A DNA stretch of 64,000 nucleotides from Dyella sp. EPa41. GTDB lineage: Bacteria; Pseudomonadota; Gammaproteobacteria; Xanthomonadales; Rhodanobacteraceae. The stretch is from NCBI RefSeq assembly GCF_016586165.1, contig NZ_BCPR01000001.1, forward strand, positions 1-64,000, in the 5' to 3' direction. Positions 46,989 through 54,938 of this stretch are shown here, in pieces; within the stretch, counting starts at the first letter, position 1, and every line of letters begins with the position of its first letter. The translations under genes were made by a program, and so were the position numbers. The notes under the pieces are model-generated. The model was not told the origin of the DNA. It did no database searches and saw only the letters and a list, made by a program, of their open reading frames with translations.

Positions 46989-48719
46989 TCACTCGTCGAC
47001 GGCGGCGGCCGGCAGGCGATCGATGCTCTCGTCAGGCAGGCAGCCCGGCACCACGGCATCGGCCTTGAACATCCACCATTCGCGGCGGTTCGCATGGCCC
47101 AGGCTGATCGCCTTGCTGCGGTCCACGCACTGGCCCATCACCGGGTCGAGCACGAACAGCCAGCGATGCGCCGGATCCTGCGCCTGCCACTTCACGCCGG
47201 CGGCGTATTGGTCGTGCCACGGCTGGGTGAAGCCGAAATCGACGGCCGGGTGGTTGAGCATCAGCAGGTTCTGTTCCTTCCACGCCACCATGCCGAGCTG
47301 GTCGCCGGCCGGCAGGCGATCGCGCACTTCCTGCATCACGCCCGTGGCGGAGCTGGAATCATTGAGGATCGGATAGGCCCAGAGGCCCAGCACCAGCCAC
47401 ATCGCCGCCATGCCGCCAGCCACCGCGGCCACGGCCCGGCGCACGCGCAGCGTGGCGACCAGCAGCAACAGGATGGCGCCGAGCGTGGTGCCCATCCACC
47501 ACAAGGCGCGGCCGCCGTCCTCGAAGCCGCGGGCGATCGCGAAATCGGTGGTGAACTTCGGATGCACGGCCAGCCCCGCGATGCCTAGGCCGAGCATCGC
47601 CGCGCCCATCACGCCGATGAAGACCAGCCCCGCGATGCGCAGCCAGCGCTTCTGCAGCAGCTCGCCCAGGTACGGCGCGCTGACCAGCGCCAGCATCGGC
47701 AGCGCCGGCATGATGTAGACGTCGCGCTTGCCCTTGGGGATGGAGAAGAACACCAGCAGCAGCACGATCCAGCCCAGCGGCAGCAGGATGCGGGCATCCT
47801 TTTCCTTCAATGCGCGCCACCAGCGCGGCAGCGTGCCCGGGTAGGTCAGCGACAGCGGCAGCCAGGTGAACAGCACGATCGGCAGGTAGTACAGCACCGG
47901 GTGATGGTGGTCCCACGACTTGCCGTAGCGTCCCGCCGTCTGGTGGAACAGGATGTCGTTGACGTAGGCGGCGTAGGCCGGATCGTTCGCGTGCGCTTTC
48001 GCGCCCAGCAGCATCGGCACCAGCCACAACGCCATGGCCGCCAGCAGGGCGACGAGCCCAAGCGCCCAGCGCCACCACGCGCCCGCACCCATGCGCGCCA
48101 CGCCGTTCCATTGGCCGAAGCTGGCGACGAGGTAAGGCACTAGCATCAACAGCGCGAGCACGCCCACGCCCTTGGTGATCACGCCGAGTCCCGCGCAGAA
48201 ACAGCCGAACCAGAACGCCCGCCAGTTCGGACCCTTGAGGAGGTGCAGCAGCAGGCCCCAGTTCGCCGCGGTGATGTAGAACATCACCAGCGGATCGATC
48301 TGCGCGCGCTTGGTCTGGTAGACGAACTGGAACGTGATCAGCAGGGCCGACGCGGCATACAGGCCCACCTGGCGATTCCACAGGCGCCGCCCGAGGTCGT
48401 ACACGCACAACAGGCAGCCCAGCGCGGCCAGCAGCGACGGCAGCAGGAACGCCAGGCGCCAGCTGCCGATCACGGTGTAGCTGGCGGCCTCCAGCCAGAA
48501 CAGCATCGGCGGTTTGTCCGAGTACAGCTCGCTGCCGCGATGCGGAAACAGCCAGTCGCCGCTCTCCACCATCTGCTTGGCGGCCAGCGCAAAGCGCGGC
48601 TCGTCGGAAGGCCAGGGATCGCGCAGGCCCATGCCGGCGCCGATCACGACCAGGGCGATCAACAACAGCAGCCAGAACTGGCGGCGTTCCTGGGGGGTGG
48701 CTTGGGAGGTGGCGAGCAT
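46989..48719 (-). CDS. GT39/ArnT-like membrane glycosyltransferase (second)
   Basis: A 576-aa protein with about 12 membrane helices. The first periplasmic loop carries LRDPWPSDEPRFALAAKQMV, the D-E-x-R-F pattern shared by ArnT enzymes (aminoarabinose transfer to lipid A) and relatives, followed by YSDKPPMLFWLEAASY. A soluble C-terminal domain covers about 450-576. The ATG at 48719 is favoured over an upstream in-frame ATG at 48752. The acceptor is unknown; no arnBCAD genes are seen nearby, so aminoarabinose transfer cannot be claimed. Confidence 0.87.
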   Translation of the reverse strand: MLATSQATPQERRQFWLLLLIALVVIGAGMGLRDPWPSDEPRFALAAKQMVESGDWLFPHRGSELYSDKPPMLFWLEAASYTVIGSWRLAFLLPSLLAALGCLLCVYDLGRRLWNRQVGLYAASALLITFQFVYQTKRAQIDPLVMFYITAANWGLLLHLLKGPNWRAFWFGCFCAGLGVITKGVGVLALLMLVPYLVASFGQWNGVARMGAGAWWRWALGLVALLAAMALWLVPMLLGAKAHANDPAYAAYVNDILFHQTAGRYGKSWDHHHPVLYYLPIVLFTWLPLSLTYPGTLPRWWRALKEKDARILLPLGWIVLLLVFFSIPKGKRDVYIMPALPMLALVSAPYLGELLQKRWLRIAGLVFIGVMGAAMLGLGIAGLAVHPKFTTDFAIARGFEDGGRALWWMGTTLGAILLLLVATLRVRRAVAAVAGGMAAMWLVLGLWAYPILNDSSSATGVMQEVRDRLPAGDQLGMVAWKEQNLLMLNHPAVDFGFTQPWHDQYAAGVKWQAQDPAHRWLFVLDPVMGQCVDRSKAISLGHANRREWWMFKADAVVPGCLPDESIDRLPAAAVDE

Positions 48720-48843
48720 GCGTGGATTCCGGAGGCGGCATGGCCGCGTCACAAGCAGTTCTAAAGCGTCACGGGTCGCCGCTCAGGGCGCACCGGGCCG
48801 CGGTGGCATGGCTGCCATGCGCGCGGCGCGCGAAGCGGCGGCC

Positions 48844-50139
48844 TCAGGACTTCTCGAGCACCGCATAGTACATGCCGTCGAGGTCGCCATCGCCGGGCAG
48901 TACCTGCCAGCCCACCGCCGCCGGCTGTCCCGCGGGCAACGAGAAGCCCGCGGCACGGGCATCCTGGTGCCGTTCCAGCCAGTCGTTCACCACGGCCTCG
49001 TTCTCCTCGCGCAGCAGCGAACACGTGATGTAGAGGAGCTTGCCGCCCGGGGCGAGCAACGGCCACAGCGCCTCCAGGATGCGCCGCTGCTGCGCGACCA
49101 GGGGCGCGATATCGCTGTCGCGGCGGTGCAGGCGCACGTCGGGCCGGCGGCGCATGACGCCGGTGGCCGAGCAGGGAGCATCGATGAGGATGCGGTCGAA
49201 GGCCTGGCCATCCCACCAGGCGGGCGGATCGCCGGCATCGCCGATGACGATGTCGGCCTTGAGCCCAAGGCGATCGAGATTCTGCGTGATGCGCTGCGCG
49301 CGTTTGGGTTCGAACTCCAGCGCGGTCAGCGCGATGTCCTCGCGCTCCAGCAGGTGGCAGGCCTTGCCACCCGGTGCGGCACAGGCGTCGAGCACGCGTT
49401 GCCCACGCTTGAGATCCGCCAGGTCGCCGGCAATTTGCGCGGCGCCGTCCTGCACGGCGAACTCGCCGGCGGCGAAGCCCGGCATGCGGGTGATGTCCGT
49501 GCTGTGCGGAAGCACGATGCCGTCCGCCAGCCAGGGATGCGCATCCGCGGTATAGCCGTCCAAACGCAGGCGCTCGATCAACGACTCGCGATCGGTGCGC
49601 CGGCGGTTCACGCGCAGCATCAGCGGTGGCTCGAGGTTGTCCGAGGCCATTACGGCATCGGCCTGCGCGGGCCAGTCGCGCCCGATCGCCCTGGCGAGCC
49701 AGGCCGGGTGCGCGTGGCGCGTCTGCGGCTTGGCGTCGAGCGCCGCCAGCAGTTCGGCGCGTTCGCGCTGCCAGCGCCGCAGCACCGCATTGACCAGTCC
49801 GGCGAAGCGGGGCCGCTGCAACGCCTTGGCGGCCTGCACCGTCGCCGCCACGGCGGCATAGTCGGGCAGCTGCAGGATCTCCAGCTGCACCAGCCCCAGC
49901 ACGAGCAGCGCATGGATGGTGGGTTCCTTCTGGCGCAGCGGCTTGTCCAGCAGGCGGTCGAGCGCCGCATCGAAGCGCAGCCACCAGCGCGCACCGTCGC
50001 TCAGCAGCGCCATCAGCAGGGCGCGGTCACGCGCGTCGGGCAGCTTGGGCGCATAGCGCTCCATCGCGTCCCGCAGCGAGGCGCCACGCAGGGCGACGTC
50101 GGCGAGAGCTTGGGCGGCGAGGGCGCGGGTATCGGTCAT
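48844..50139 (-). CDS. rsmB: 16S rRNA m5C967 methyltransferase
   Basis: A 431-aa RNA methyltransferase with an N-terminal NusB-like helical domain (1-140) and a SAM-dependent catalytic domain. Motifs: DACAAPGGKACHLLE (SAM binding, near residue 246), the DAPCSATGVMRRRPD cysteine motif IV, and the YITCSLLREENE motif VI with the nucleophilic cysteine. Order def-fmt-rsmB is the classic arrangement. A 170-bp gap separates it from fmt, wider than usual. Confidence 0.95.
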   Translation of the reverse strand: MTDTRALAAQALADVALRGASLRDAMERYAPKLPDARDRALLMALLSDGARWWLRFDAALDRLLDKPLRQKEPTIHALLVLGLVQLEILQLPDYAAVAATVQAAKALQRPRFAGLVNAVLRRWQRERAELLAALDAKPQTRHAHPAWLARAIGRDWPAQADAVMASDNLEPPLMLRVNRRRTDRESLIERLRLDGYTADAHPWLADGIVLPHSTDITRMPGFAAGEFAVQDGAAQIAGDLADLKRGQRVLDACAAPGGKACHLLEREDIALTALEFEPKRAQRITQNLDRLGLKADIVIGDAGDPPAWWDGQAFDRILIDAPCSATGVMRRRPDVRLHRRDSDIAPLVAQQRRILEALWPLLAPGGKLLYITCSLLREENEAVVNDWLERHQDARAAGFSLPAGQPAAVGWQVLPGDGDLDGMYYAVLEKS

Positions 50140-50309
50140 GGGCAGAAAGTAGCGGAGAGGTGTGAGAAGCGGGAGTCAAGGCCATAACCCTCAGGTCCGG
50201 CATGCCGGCGGACGTATCGTCGGGCTGTCGCGAGAGCCCGTGGGCCGTTCTTTCGCGACAAGCCGGCGTTGCCGCCACTGGGCTCCGGCCCGCGCCGGAG
50301 CGACGGTGT

Positions 50310-51260
50310 TCAGGTGCCGCGGGTCTTGGTGGCGTTGAGGTAGTCGGCCGCCGTGATGCGCTTGCCGCCGGCGCGCTGCAGCGCCGTCACGCGCAGTGCG
50401 CCTTCGCCGCAGGCGATGTCGATGCCGTCGCGAGTCACGCTCAGCACGCTGCCGGGCGCGGCGCCGGGCTGCCCGTGGACGGCTCGCGCGGCCCAGATGC
50501 GTAGCATTTCACCCGCGACCTCGCCTTCGGCCACCGGCCACGGATCGAACGCGCGCACCTGGCGTTCCAGTTCAATCGCCGGCCGCGCGAAGTCCAGTCG
50601 CGCCTCGGCCTTGTCCAGCTTGTGGGCATACGTGACGCCCTCGTCGGGCTGCGCGCGCGATGCCAGCGTCTCGCCGGCGATCACCCGGGCGAGGCCTTCG
50701 GCGAGCACGTCCGCGCCGAGCGCCGCGAGGCGGTCGTGCAGCGAGCCGCCGGTGTCCTCACGGGTGATCGGCGTGCGGCGTTCCAGCAGTACCGGACCGG
50801 TGTCGAGGCCGGCCTCCATCTGCATCAGGTCGACGCCGCTCTCGGCATCGCCCGCGAGGATCGCGCGCTGGATCGGCGCCGCCCCACGCCAGCGCGGCAG
50901 CAGGCTGGCGTGAACGTTCCAGCAGCCCAGGCGCGGAATCGCCAGCACCTTGCGCGGCAGGATCAAGCCATAGGCCACCACGACCATGAGGTCCGGCGCG
51001 TAGGCGGCAAGCGTGGCCTGCGCGTCGGCGGACTTCAGCGATTGGGGCTGCTCGACCGGGATACCAGCCGCCTCGGCGGCCTGCTTCACCGGGCTCGGCG
51101 TCAGCTTGCGGCCGCGTCCCGCGGGGCGGTCGGGCTGGGTATACACGGCCACCACCTCGGCGCCGCTGGCGCGGCAGGCCTGGAGGCAGGGTACGGAAAA
51201 GTCGGGAGTGCCCGCGAAAACGACGCGGAGCTTAAGGCGACGCTGACCAAGTATCACCAT
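50310..51260 (-). CDS. fmt: Methionyl-tRNA formyltransferase
   Basis: Formylates initiator Met-tRNA using 10-formyl-tetrahydrofolate. It has 316 aa. [17 protein letters not shown] is the usual N-terminus, and the catalytic N-H-D set lies in [17 protein letters not shown] and GLDTGPVL. The first codons (MVILGQRRL) lie inside the left arm of a nested inverted-repeat element, so the start region may have been remodelled. The ATG at 51260 gives the family length; a GTG at 51257 is also in frame. def lies upstream across 262 bp. Confidence 0.94.
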   Translation of the reverse strand: MVILGQRRLKLRVVFAGTPDFSVPCLQACRASGAEVVAVYTQPDRPAGRGRKLTPSPVKQAAEAAGIPVEQPQSLKSADAQATLAAYAPDLMVVVAYGLILPRKVLAIPRLGCWNVHASLLPRWRGAAPIQRAILAGDAESGVDLMQMEAGLDTGPVLLERRTPITREDTGGSLHDRLAALGADVLAEGLARVIAGETLASRAQPDEGVTYAHKLDKAEARLDFARPAIELERQVRAFDPWPVAEGEVAGEMLRIWAARAVHGQPGAAPGSVLSVTRDGIDIACGEGALRVTALQRAGGKRITAADYLNATKTRGT

Positions 51261-51523
51261 CGTCACCCGTTCTGTCTGTTTGCAGGCCACAGGAACGACG
51301 GCGAAGGCAGACTGGCCGTCTGTCTAGACGGCGGGCCGAAGGCCTGCGGACAGACAGAACGGGCCCCAGCTGATTGAATTTCAAATGATGGGGTGATGCC
51401 TGGAAGGCCCGCGGGCTGCGCCGCGCGGCTTGGCAAGACGGCCAGTCTTCCCGGCGACACTCGGCGCAGCCCGCGGGCCTTCCAGGCATCATGACGATGG
51501 CGATACTTGGTCAGCGTCGCCTT
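51234..51523. repeat. Nested inverted-repeat element 1 between def and fmt
   Basis: The outer arms of 32 nt (51234-51265 and 51492-51523) are inverted copies with one mismatch. Inside, directly abutting the left arm, arm A pairs 51266-51288 with 51341-51363 (23 nt, two mismatches) and contains a 7-bp hairpin (51315-51332). Arm B pairs 51395-51422 with 51463-51490 (28 nt, perfect) and contains AAGAC-GTCTT at its tip. The whole folds as a four-way junction. The right arm starts at the last base of the def stop, and the left arm encodes the first codons of fmt. No ORF within it is supported. Confidence 0.85.
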
Positions 51524-52032
51524 CAAGCGCTGGCCGCCTGCTTGCGCTGCTTTTCCAGGCGCTTGAGCAGCATGGAGCGCTTGAGCGGCGAGAGGTAATC
51601 CACGAACACCTTGCCGGCGAGGTGGTCCATCTCGTGCTGGATGCACACGGCCAGCGGGCCTTCGAACTCGCGTTCGATGGTGTTGCCGTCCACGTCCTGC
51701 GCCTTGACCTTGACCTTGAGCGCCCGCGTCACGTCGGCATAGATGCCGGGAAACGACAGGCAGCCTTCCTGGTAGACCTGCGCGCCGTCCTTCTCGACGA
51801 TCTGCGCATTGATGAGCGCGAGCGGCTCGTTGCGCTCCTCGCTCATGTCGGCAACCAGCACCTGCTGGTGCACATTGACCTGGGTGGCGGCCAGTCCCAC
51901 GCCGTTGGCGTCGTACATGGTCTCGAACATGTCGGCCACGAACTGCTTGAGGTCCGCGTCGAAAACGCGCACGGGCTCGGCCTTGGTGCGCAGGCGGGGA
52001 TCGGGAAATTCGATGATGGTCAGGACGGACAT
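51523..52032 (-). CDS. def: Peptide deformylase
   Basis: A 169-aa metalloprotease that removes the formyl group from nascent proteins. The three signature motifs are present: GVGLAATQV (near residue 45), EGCLSFPG with the metal-binding cysteine, and [16 protein letters not shown] with both histidines and the catalytic glutamate. It is usually co-transcribed with fmt, but here a 290-bp structured element lies between them and starts at the def stop codon. A second such element lies 72 bp upstream of its start. Confidence 0.97.
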   Translation of the reverse strand: MSVLTIIEFPDPRLRTKAEPVRVFDADLKQFVADMFETMYDANGVGLAATQVNVHQQVLVADMSEERNEPLALINAQIVEKDGAQVYQEGCLSFPGIYADVTRALKVKVKAQDVDGNTIEREFEGPLAVCIQHEMDHLAGKVFVDYLSPLKRSMLLKRLEKQRKQAASA

Positions 52033-52103
52033 GGCTTTAACCTCAAGCGCTCAAACTGCGGGCGAATTGGTGAAAACCAAGCCCGGGCGCGATCTAGAAT
52101 GAC

Positions 52104-52369
52104 AGCGTTTGCTCAGCATCTGCACGTCACCCGCGTTGTGCTGGTAGGGCCGCTACGGGGCAGTGCGTGGCGAAGCGCCTGACTGGTGGTCAGGTCGAGC
52201 CGCGCGGTGTCCCGTAGCGGCCCTACCAGCACAACCCTTCGGGCCGGACTGTTTGCCCGCCTGACCGCGTCATCACTCGGTTGTGTATCGACATACACGC
52301 CCTCGTTCTTCCTTGTCATGCGGGCAAACAGTCTCGGCGCGGGTCACGTGCAGATGCTGAGCAAGCGCT
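52104..52369. repeat. Nested inverted-repeat element 2 upstream of def
   Basis: The outer arms of 32 nt (52104-52135 and 52338-52369) are inverted copies with two mismatches. Arm A pairs 52136-52159 with 52211-52234 (24 nt, perfect) and has a CCTGAC-GTCAGG tip. Arm B pairs 52247-52260 with 52320-52333 (14 nt, perfect) and has a GTGTAT-ATACAC tip. Arms and outer stem abut with almost no gaps. The architecture is the same as element 1, but the sequences differ. It fills most of the space between the divergent def and LysM genes; no ORF is supported. Confidence 0.85.
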
Positions 52370-52424
52370 TTATTGTACGCCGCCAACTGCCCGGAAGGCA
52401 TGCCGTTTTGCCAACTGGACACGG

Positions 52425-52452
52425 TTGCGTGGACAAGAGGTTCGGTTAAACT
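52425..52452 (+). promoter_or_regulatory. Candidate promoter of the LysM gene
   Basis: TTGCGT (52425-52430) and TAAACT (52447-52452) are 16 nt apart, about 35 nt before the ATG at 52487. This lies just outside element 2. Confidence 0.45.
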
Positions 52453-52486
52453 CGCCCGAGCGTCGGGGGATGGGGGATTCCCGTTT

Positions 52487-53614
52487 ATGATCAGAAAGTC
52501 CATTGGGCTGCTGGCCGGCATGCTGGTCACGGTGGCTGTTTATGCTGCGGGTGCGCAACTGCGCGCCGATCACCCCGATACCTATACGGTGCGCAAGGGC
52601 GACACGCTCTGGGCGATCTCTGCACGCTTCCTGTCCAAGCCGTGGCTGTGGCCCGAGATCTGGCAGGCGAACCCGCAGGTGCAGAACCCGCACCTGATCT
52701 ATCCGGGCGATGTGCTCAACCTCTCCTTCATCAACGGTCCGCGCGTGGGCTTGCAGCCGCGTGTACGCACCGAAGGCGAGCCGATTCCGGCGATTCCCCT
52801 TTCCGACCTGCGCATGTTCCTGAAGGAAATGCGCGTGCTCGACAGCAACCAGGTGAAGTCGCTGCCGTACGTGGTGGGCTTTGAAGAAGCCGACCTGCGC
52901 GGCACCGTGGGCCGCAATGTCTACGTGCGCAACCTGCAGGCCGAACCGGGCCAGCGCGTTGCCATCGTGCGCCCCACCCAGACCTTCCGCAATTACGACG
53001 GCGGCAAGGGCCGCGACAACGGCGGCGACCTGCTGGCGCATCCGCTCGACAGCGACGTGTCCACCGTGCGCACGCCGTGGTACGAGGACACGCGCAACGA
53101 CGGCCATTACGGCAAGGGCGAGGACATCGGCACCGAAGTCAGCGTGATCGGCACCGCCGAAGTGCTGCGTACCGGCGATCCGACCACCCTGCTGCTGCTC
53201 GACTCCACGCTCGAGATCCGCAAGGGCGACCGCATCCTGCCGATCGACGAGAAGCCCTACGACCCGTATTACTACCCGCATGCGCCGAAGTCGCTGCCGG
53301 GCAACGCACGCGTCATCGCCTTCACCGACGCCCACGACGCCGTGGGTCCGCGCCAGGTGGTGGCGTTGAACATCGGCTCGCAGGATGGCGTGGAAAACGG
53401 CCAGACCTATTCGATCTACCAGCCGGGCGAAACCATCGCCGACGACGTGGCCAGCAACAGCTGGGACCGCGGCACCGGCAAGAGCGTGACGCTGCCGCAG
53501 GAGTTCGTGGGCCACGTGATGGTGTTCCGCACCTTCGATCGCGTGAGCTACGGCCTGATCATGGATGGCCTGCGCCCCGTGCATCGGCACGACAAGCTCG
53601 AACTGCCCGAATAA
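52487..53614 (+). CDS. LysM-domain exported protein
   Basis: A 375-aa protein with a signal peptide or anchor (residues 6-24) and a LysM domain near the N-terminus (DTYTVRKGDTLWAISARFLS, ending about residue 78), which binds peptidoglycan. The remaining roughly 280 residues form an uncharacterised, beta-rich periplasmic region. A LysM gene at this place next to dprA, divergent from def, is a known arrangement in Gammaproteobacteria. A strong terminator follows. Confidence 0.9.
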   Translation: MIRKSIGLLAGMLVTVAVYAAGAQLRADHPDTYTVRKGDTLWAISARFLSKPWLWPEIWQANPQVQNPHLIYPGDVLNLSFINGPRVGLQPRVRTEGEPIPAIPLSDLRMFLKEMRVLDSNQVKSLPYVVGFEEADLRGTVGRNVYVRNLQAEPGQRVAIVRPTQTFRNYDGGKGRDNGGDLLAHPLDSDVSTVRTPWYEDTRNDGHYGKGEDIGTEVSVIGTAEVLRTGDPTTLLLLDSTLEIRKGDRILPIDEKPYDPYYYPHAPKSLPGNARVIAFTDAHDAVGPRQVVALNIGSQDGVENGQTYSIYQPGETIADDVASNSWDRGTGKSVTLPQEFVGHVMVFRTFDRVSYGLIMDGLRPVHRHDKLELPE

Positions 53615-53637
53615 GCCGTCGCGGCAAGGGACGACAG

Positions 53638-53670
53638 AACGGCGCGGTGATCACCGCGCCGTTTCTTTTT
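53638..53670 (+). terminator. Intrinsic terminator after the LysM gene
   Basis: A perfect 13-bp palindromic stem without a loop spacer (53638-53663) is followed by TCTTTTT. It separates the LysM transcript from dprA, which starts only 25 bp later. Confidence 0.9.
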
Positions 53671-53694
53671 GGGCCGCCCCTAGGCTTGGCGGCC

Positions 53695-54813
53695 ATGATC
53701 GATAACGACCTTTTCCGCGCGTGGCTGATCCTGCTGCGCACGCCCGCCCTCGGCCCGGCTGGGCTGCGCGAACGACTGAGAGCCCAGTCGGGTGACATCC
53801 ACGCGGTGCTGCGGGCCTTGCGAGAGCAGGCCGCCTCGCTGCCCGATGACGCCCGCGACTGGCTCCGGCGCCCGAACGAAGCGCGCCTCGCCGCCGATCT
53901 CGCCTGGCTGGCCAAACCCGGCCACCGCCTGATGTGCTGCACCGACGAGGATTTCCCGCCGCTGCTGGACACCATCGCGCAGCCGCCTGCCGCCCTGTTC
54001 GTGTCCGGCAACGCCGAGCTGCTGCTGCATCCGCAGGTCGCCATCGTCGGCGCCCGCGCCGCGAGCCTGAGTGGCCGCACCAACGCCCGGGCCTTCGCCC
54101 AGGCCCTGGGGCGGGCGGGATTCACCATCACCAGCGGCATGGCCGATGGCATCGACGGCGCGGCCCACGCGGCGGCGCTGGACGCCGGGGTACCCACGGT
54201 GGCGGTGATCGGCACGGGCCCGGATCGTGTCTATCCGCGCAAGCATCACGCGCTGGCGCGCCGCATCGCGGACGAGGGCGTGCTGGTCAGCGAGTTCCCG
54301 CCGGGTACGGCCGCCCGCGCCGACCACTTCCCGCGTCGCAATCGCCTCCTGGCGGGGCTGGCGCTGGGTACGCTGGTGGTGGAGGCCGGCCTCCCCTCCG
54401 GCTCGCTGATCACGGCCCGGTTGGCGGCCGAGCAGGGGCGGGAGGTATTCGCCCTCCCCGGTTCCATTCATAATCCGCTCGCGCGCGGTTGCCACCAGTT
54501 GATCCGCGATGGCGCACGGCTGGTTGAGACGGCGGGCGAAATCGTGGAGGCGCTGGCGCCGGCCGCGGTGGCGCTGGGCCGGGAACTGGCCAGCCGGCTC
54601 GACGAGCCCGGCGATCCCGCGCCGGCCGCACCGACGGATGCGGTCGGCCAGATCGTGCTGGATGCGCTCGGGCATGGCCCCATGGCGCTCGATGAGCTGG
54701 CCGATTGCGTGGCCCAGCCTGTCGCCGGCCTGACGACCGCGCTGTTGTTGCTGGAACTGGACGGCAGGGTTGAAGCCTTGCCCGGCAATCGCTACCAGCG
54801 GCTGCCGGGCTAG
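53695..54813 (+). CDS. dprA: DNA-processing protein DprA (Smf)
   Basis: A 372-aa protein that loads RecA on incoming single-stranded DNA during transformation. Its Rossmann-like domain shows VAIVGARAASLSG, ITSGMADGIDGAAH and RNRLLAGLALGTLVVEAG. The C-terminal winged-helix-like domain (about 310-372) is present. The ATG at 53695 gives the normal length. The smg (DUF494) gene often found between dprA and topA is missing. Confidence 0.95.
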   Translation: MIDNDLFRAWLILLRTPALGPAGLRERLRAQSGDIHAVLRALREQAASLPDDARDWLRRPNEARLAADLAWLAKPGHRLMCCTDEDFPPLLDTIAQPPAALFVSGNAELLLHPQVAIVGARAASLSGRTNARAFAQALGRAGFTITSGMADGIDGAAHAAALDAGVPTVAVIGTGPDRVYPRKHHALARRIADEGVLVSEFPPGTAARADHFPRRNRLLAGLALGTLVVEAGLPSGSLITARLAAEQGREVFALPGSIHNPLARGCHQLIRDGARLVETAGEIVEALAPAAVALGRELASRLDEPGDPAPAAPTDAVGQIVLDALGHGPMALDELADCVAQPVAGLTTALLLLELDGRVEALPGNRYQRLPG

Positions 54814-54851
54814 CCAAACCCGTACCGCCACTCGTTTTCACATGGCCGAGC

Positions 54852-54888
54852 TTGACGAGCTTGAGTCGGCATGCCTTTAACTAAATAT
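54852..54888 (+). promoter_or_regulatory. Candidate promoter region of topA
   Basis: An AT-rich stretch in an otherwise GC-rich gap contains TTGACG (54852-54857) and TTGAGT (54861-54866) as -35 candidates and AAATAT (54883-54888) as a -10 candidate at 16 nt from the second. Confidence 0.35.
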
Positions 54889-54938
54889 AGGAAGCCAGCC
54901 CGGACGGGCCTGGCCATTGATGGCGGATACCGAGTTTC

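Noticed and set aside
46989-48719. Calling the GT39 protein ArnT itself
   Set aside because: The family pattern fits, but no other arn genes are in the window and substrate cannot be read from the sequence.
51234-52369. Integron attC sites, or IS elements with inverted ends
   Set aside because: No integrase or transposase gene, no clear target duplications at the ends of either element, and no attC core-site sequence were seen.
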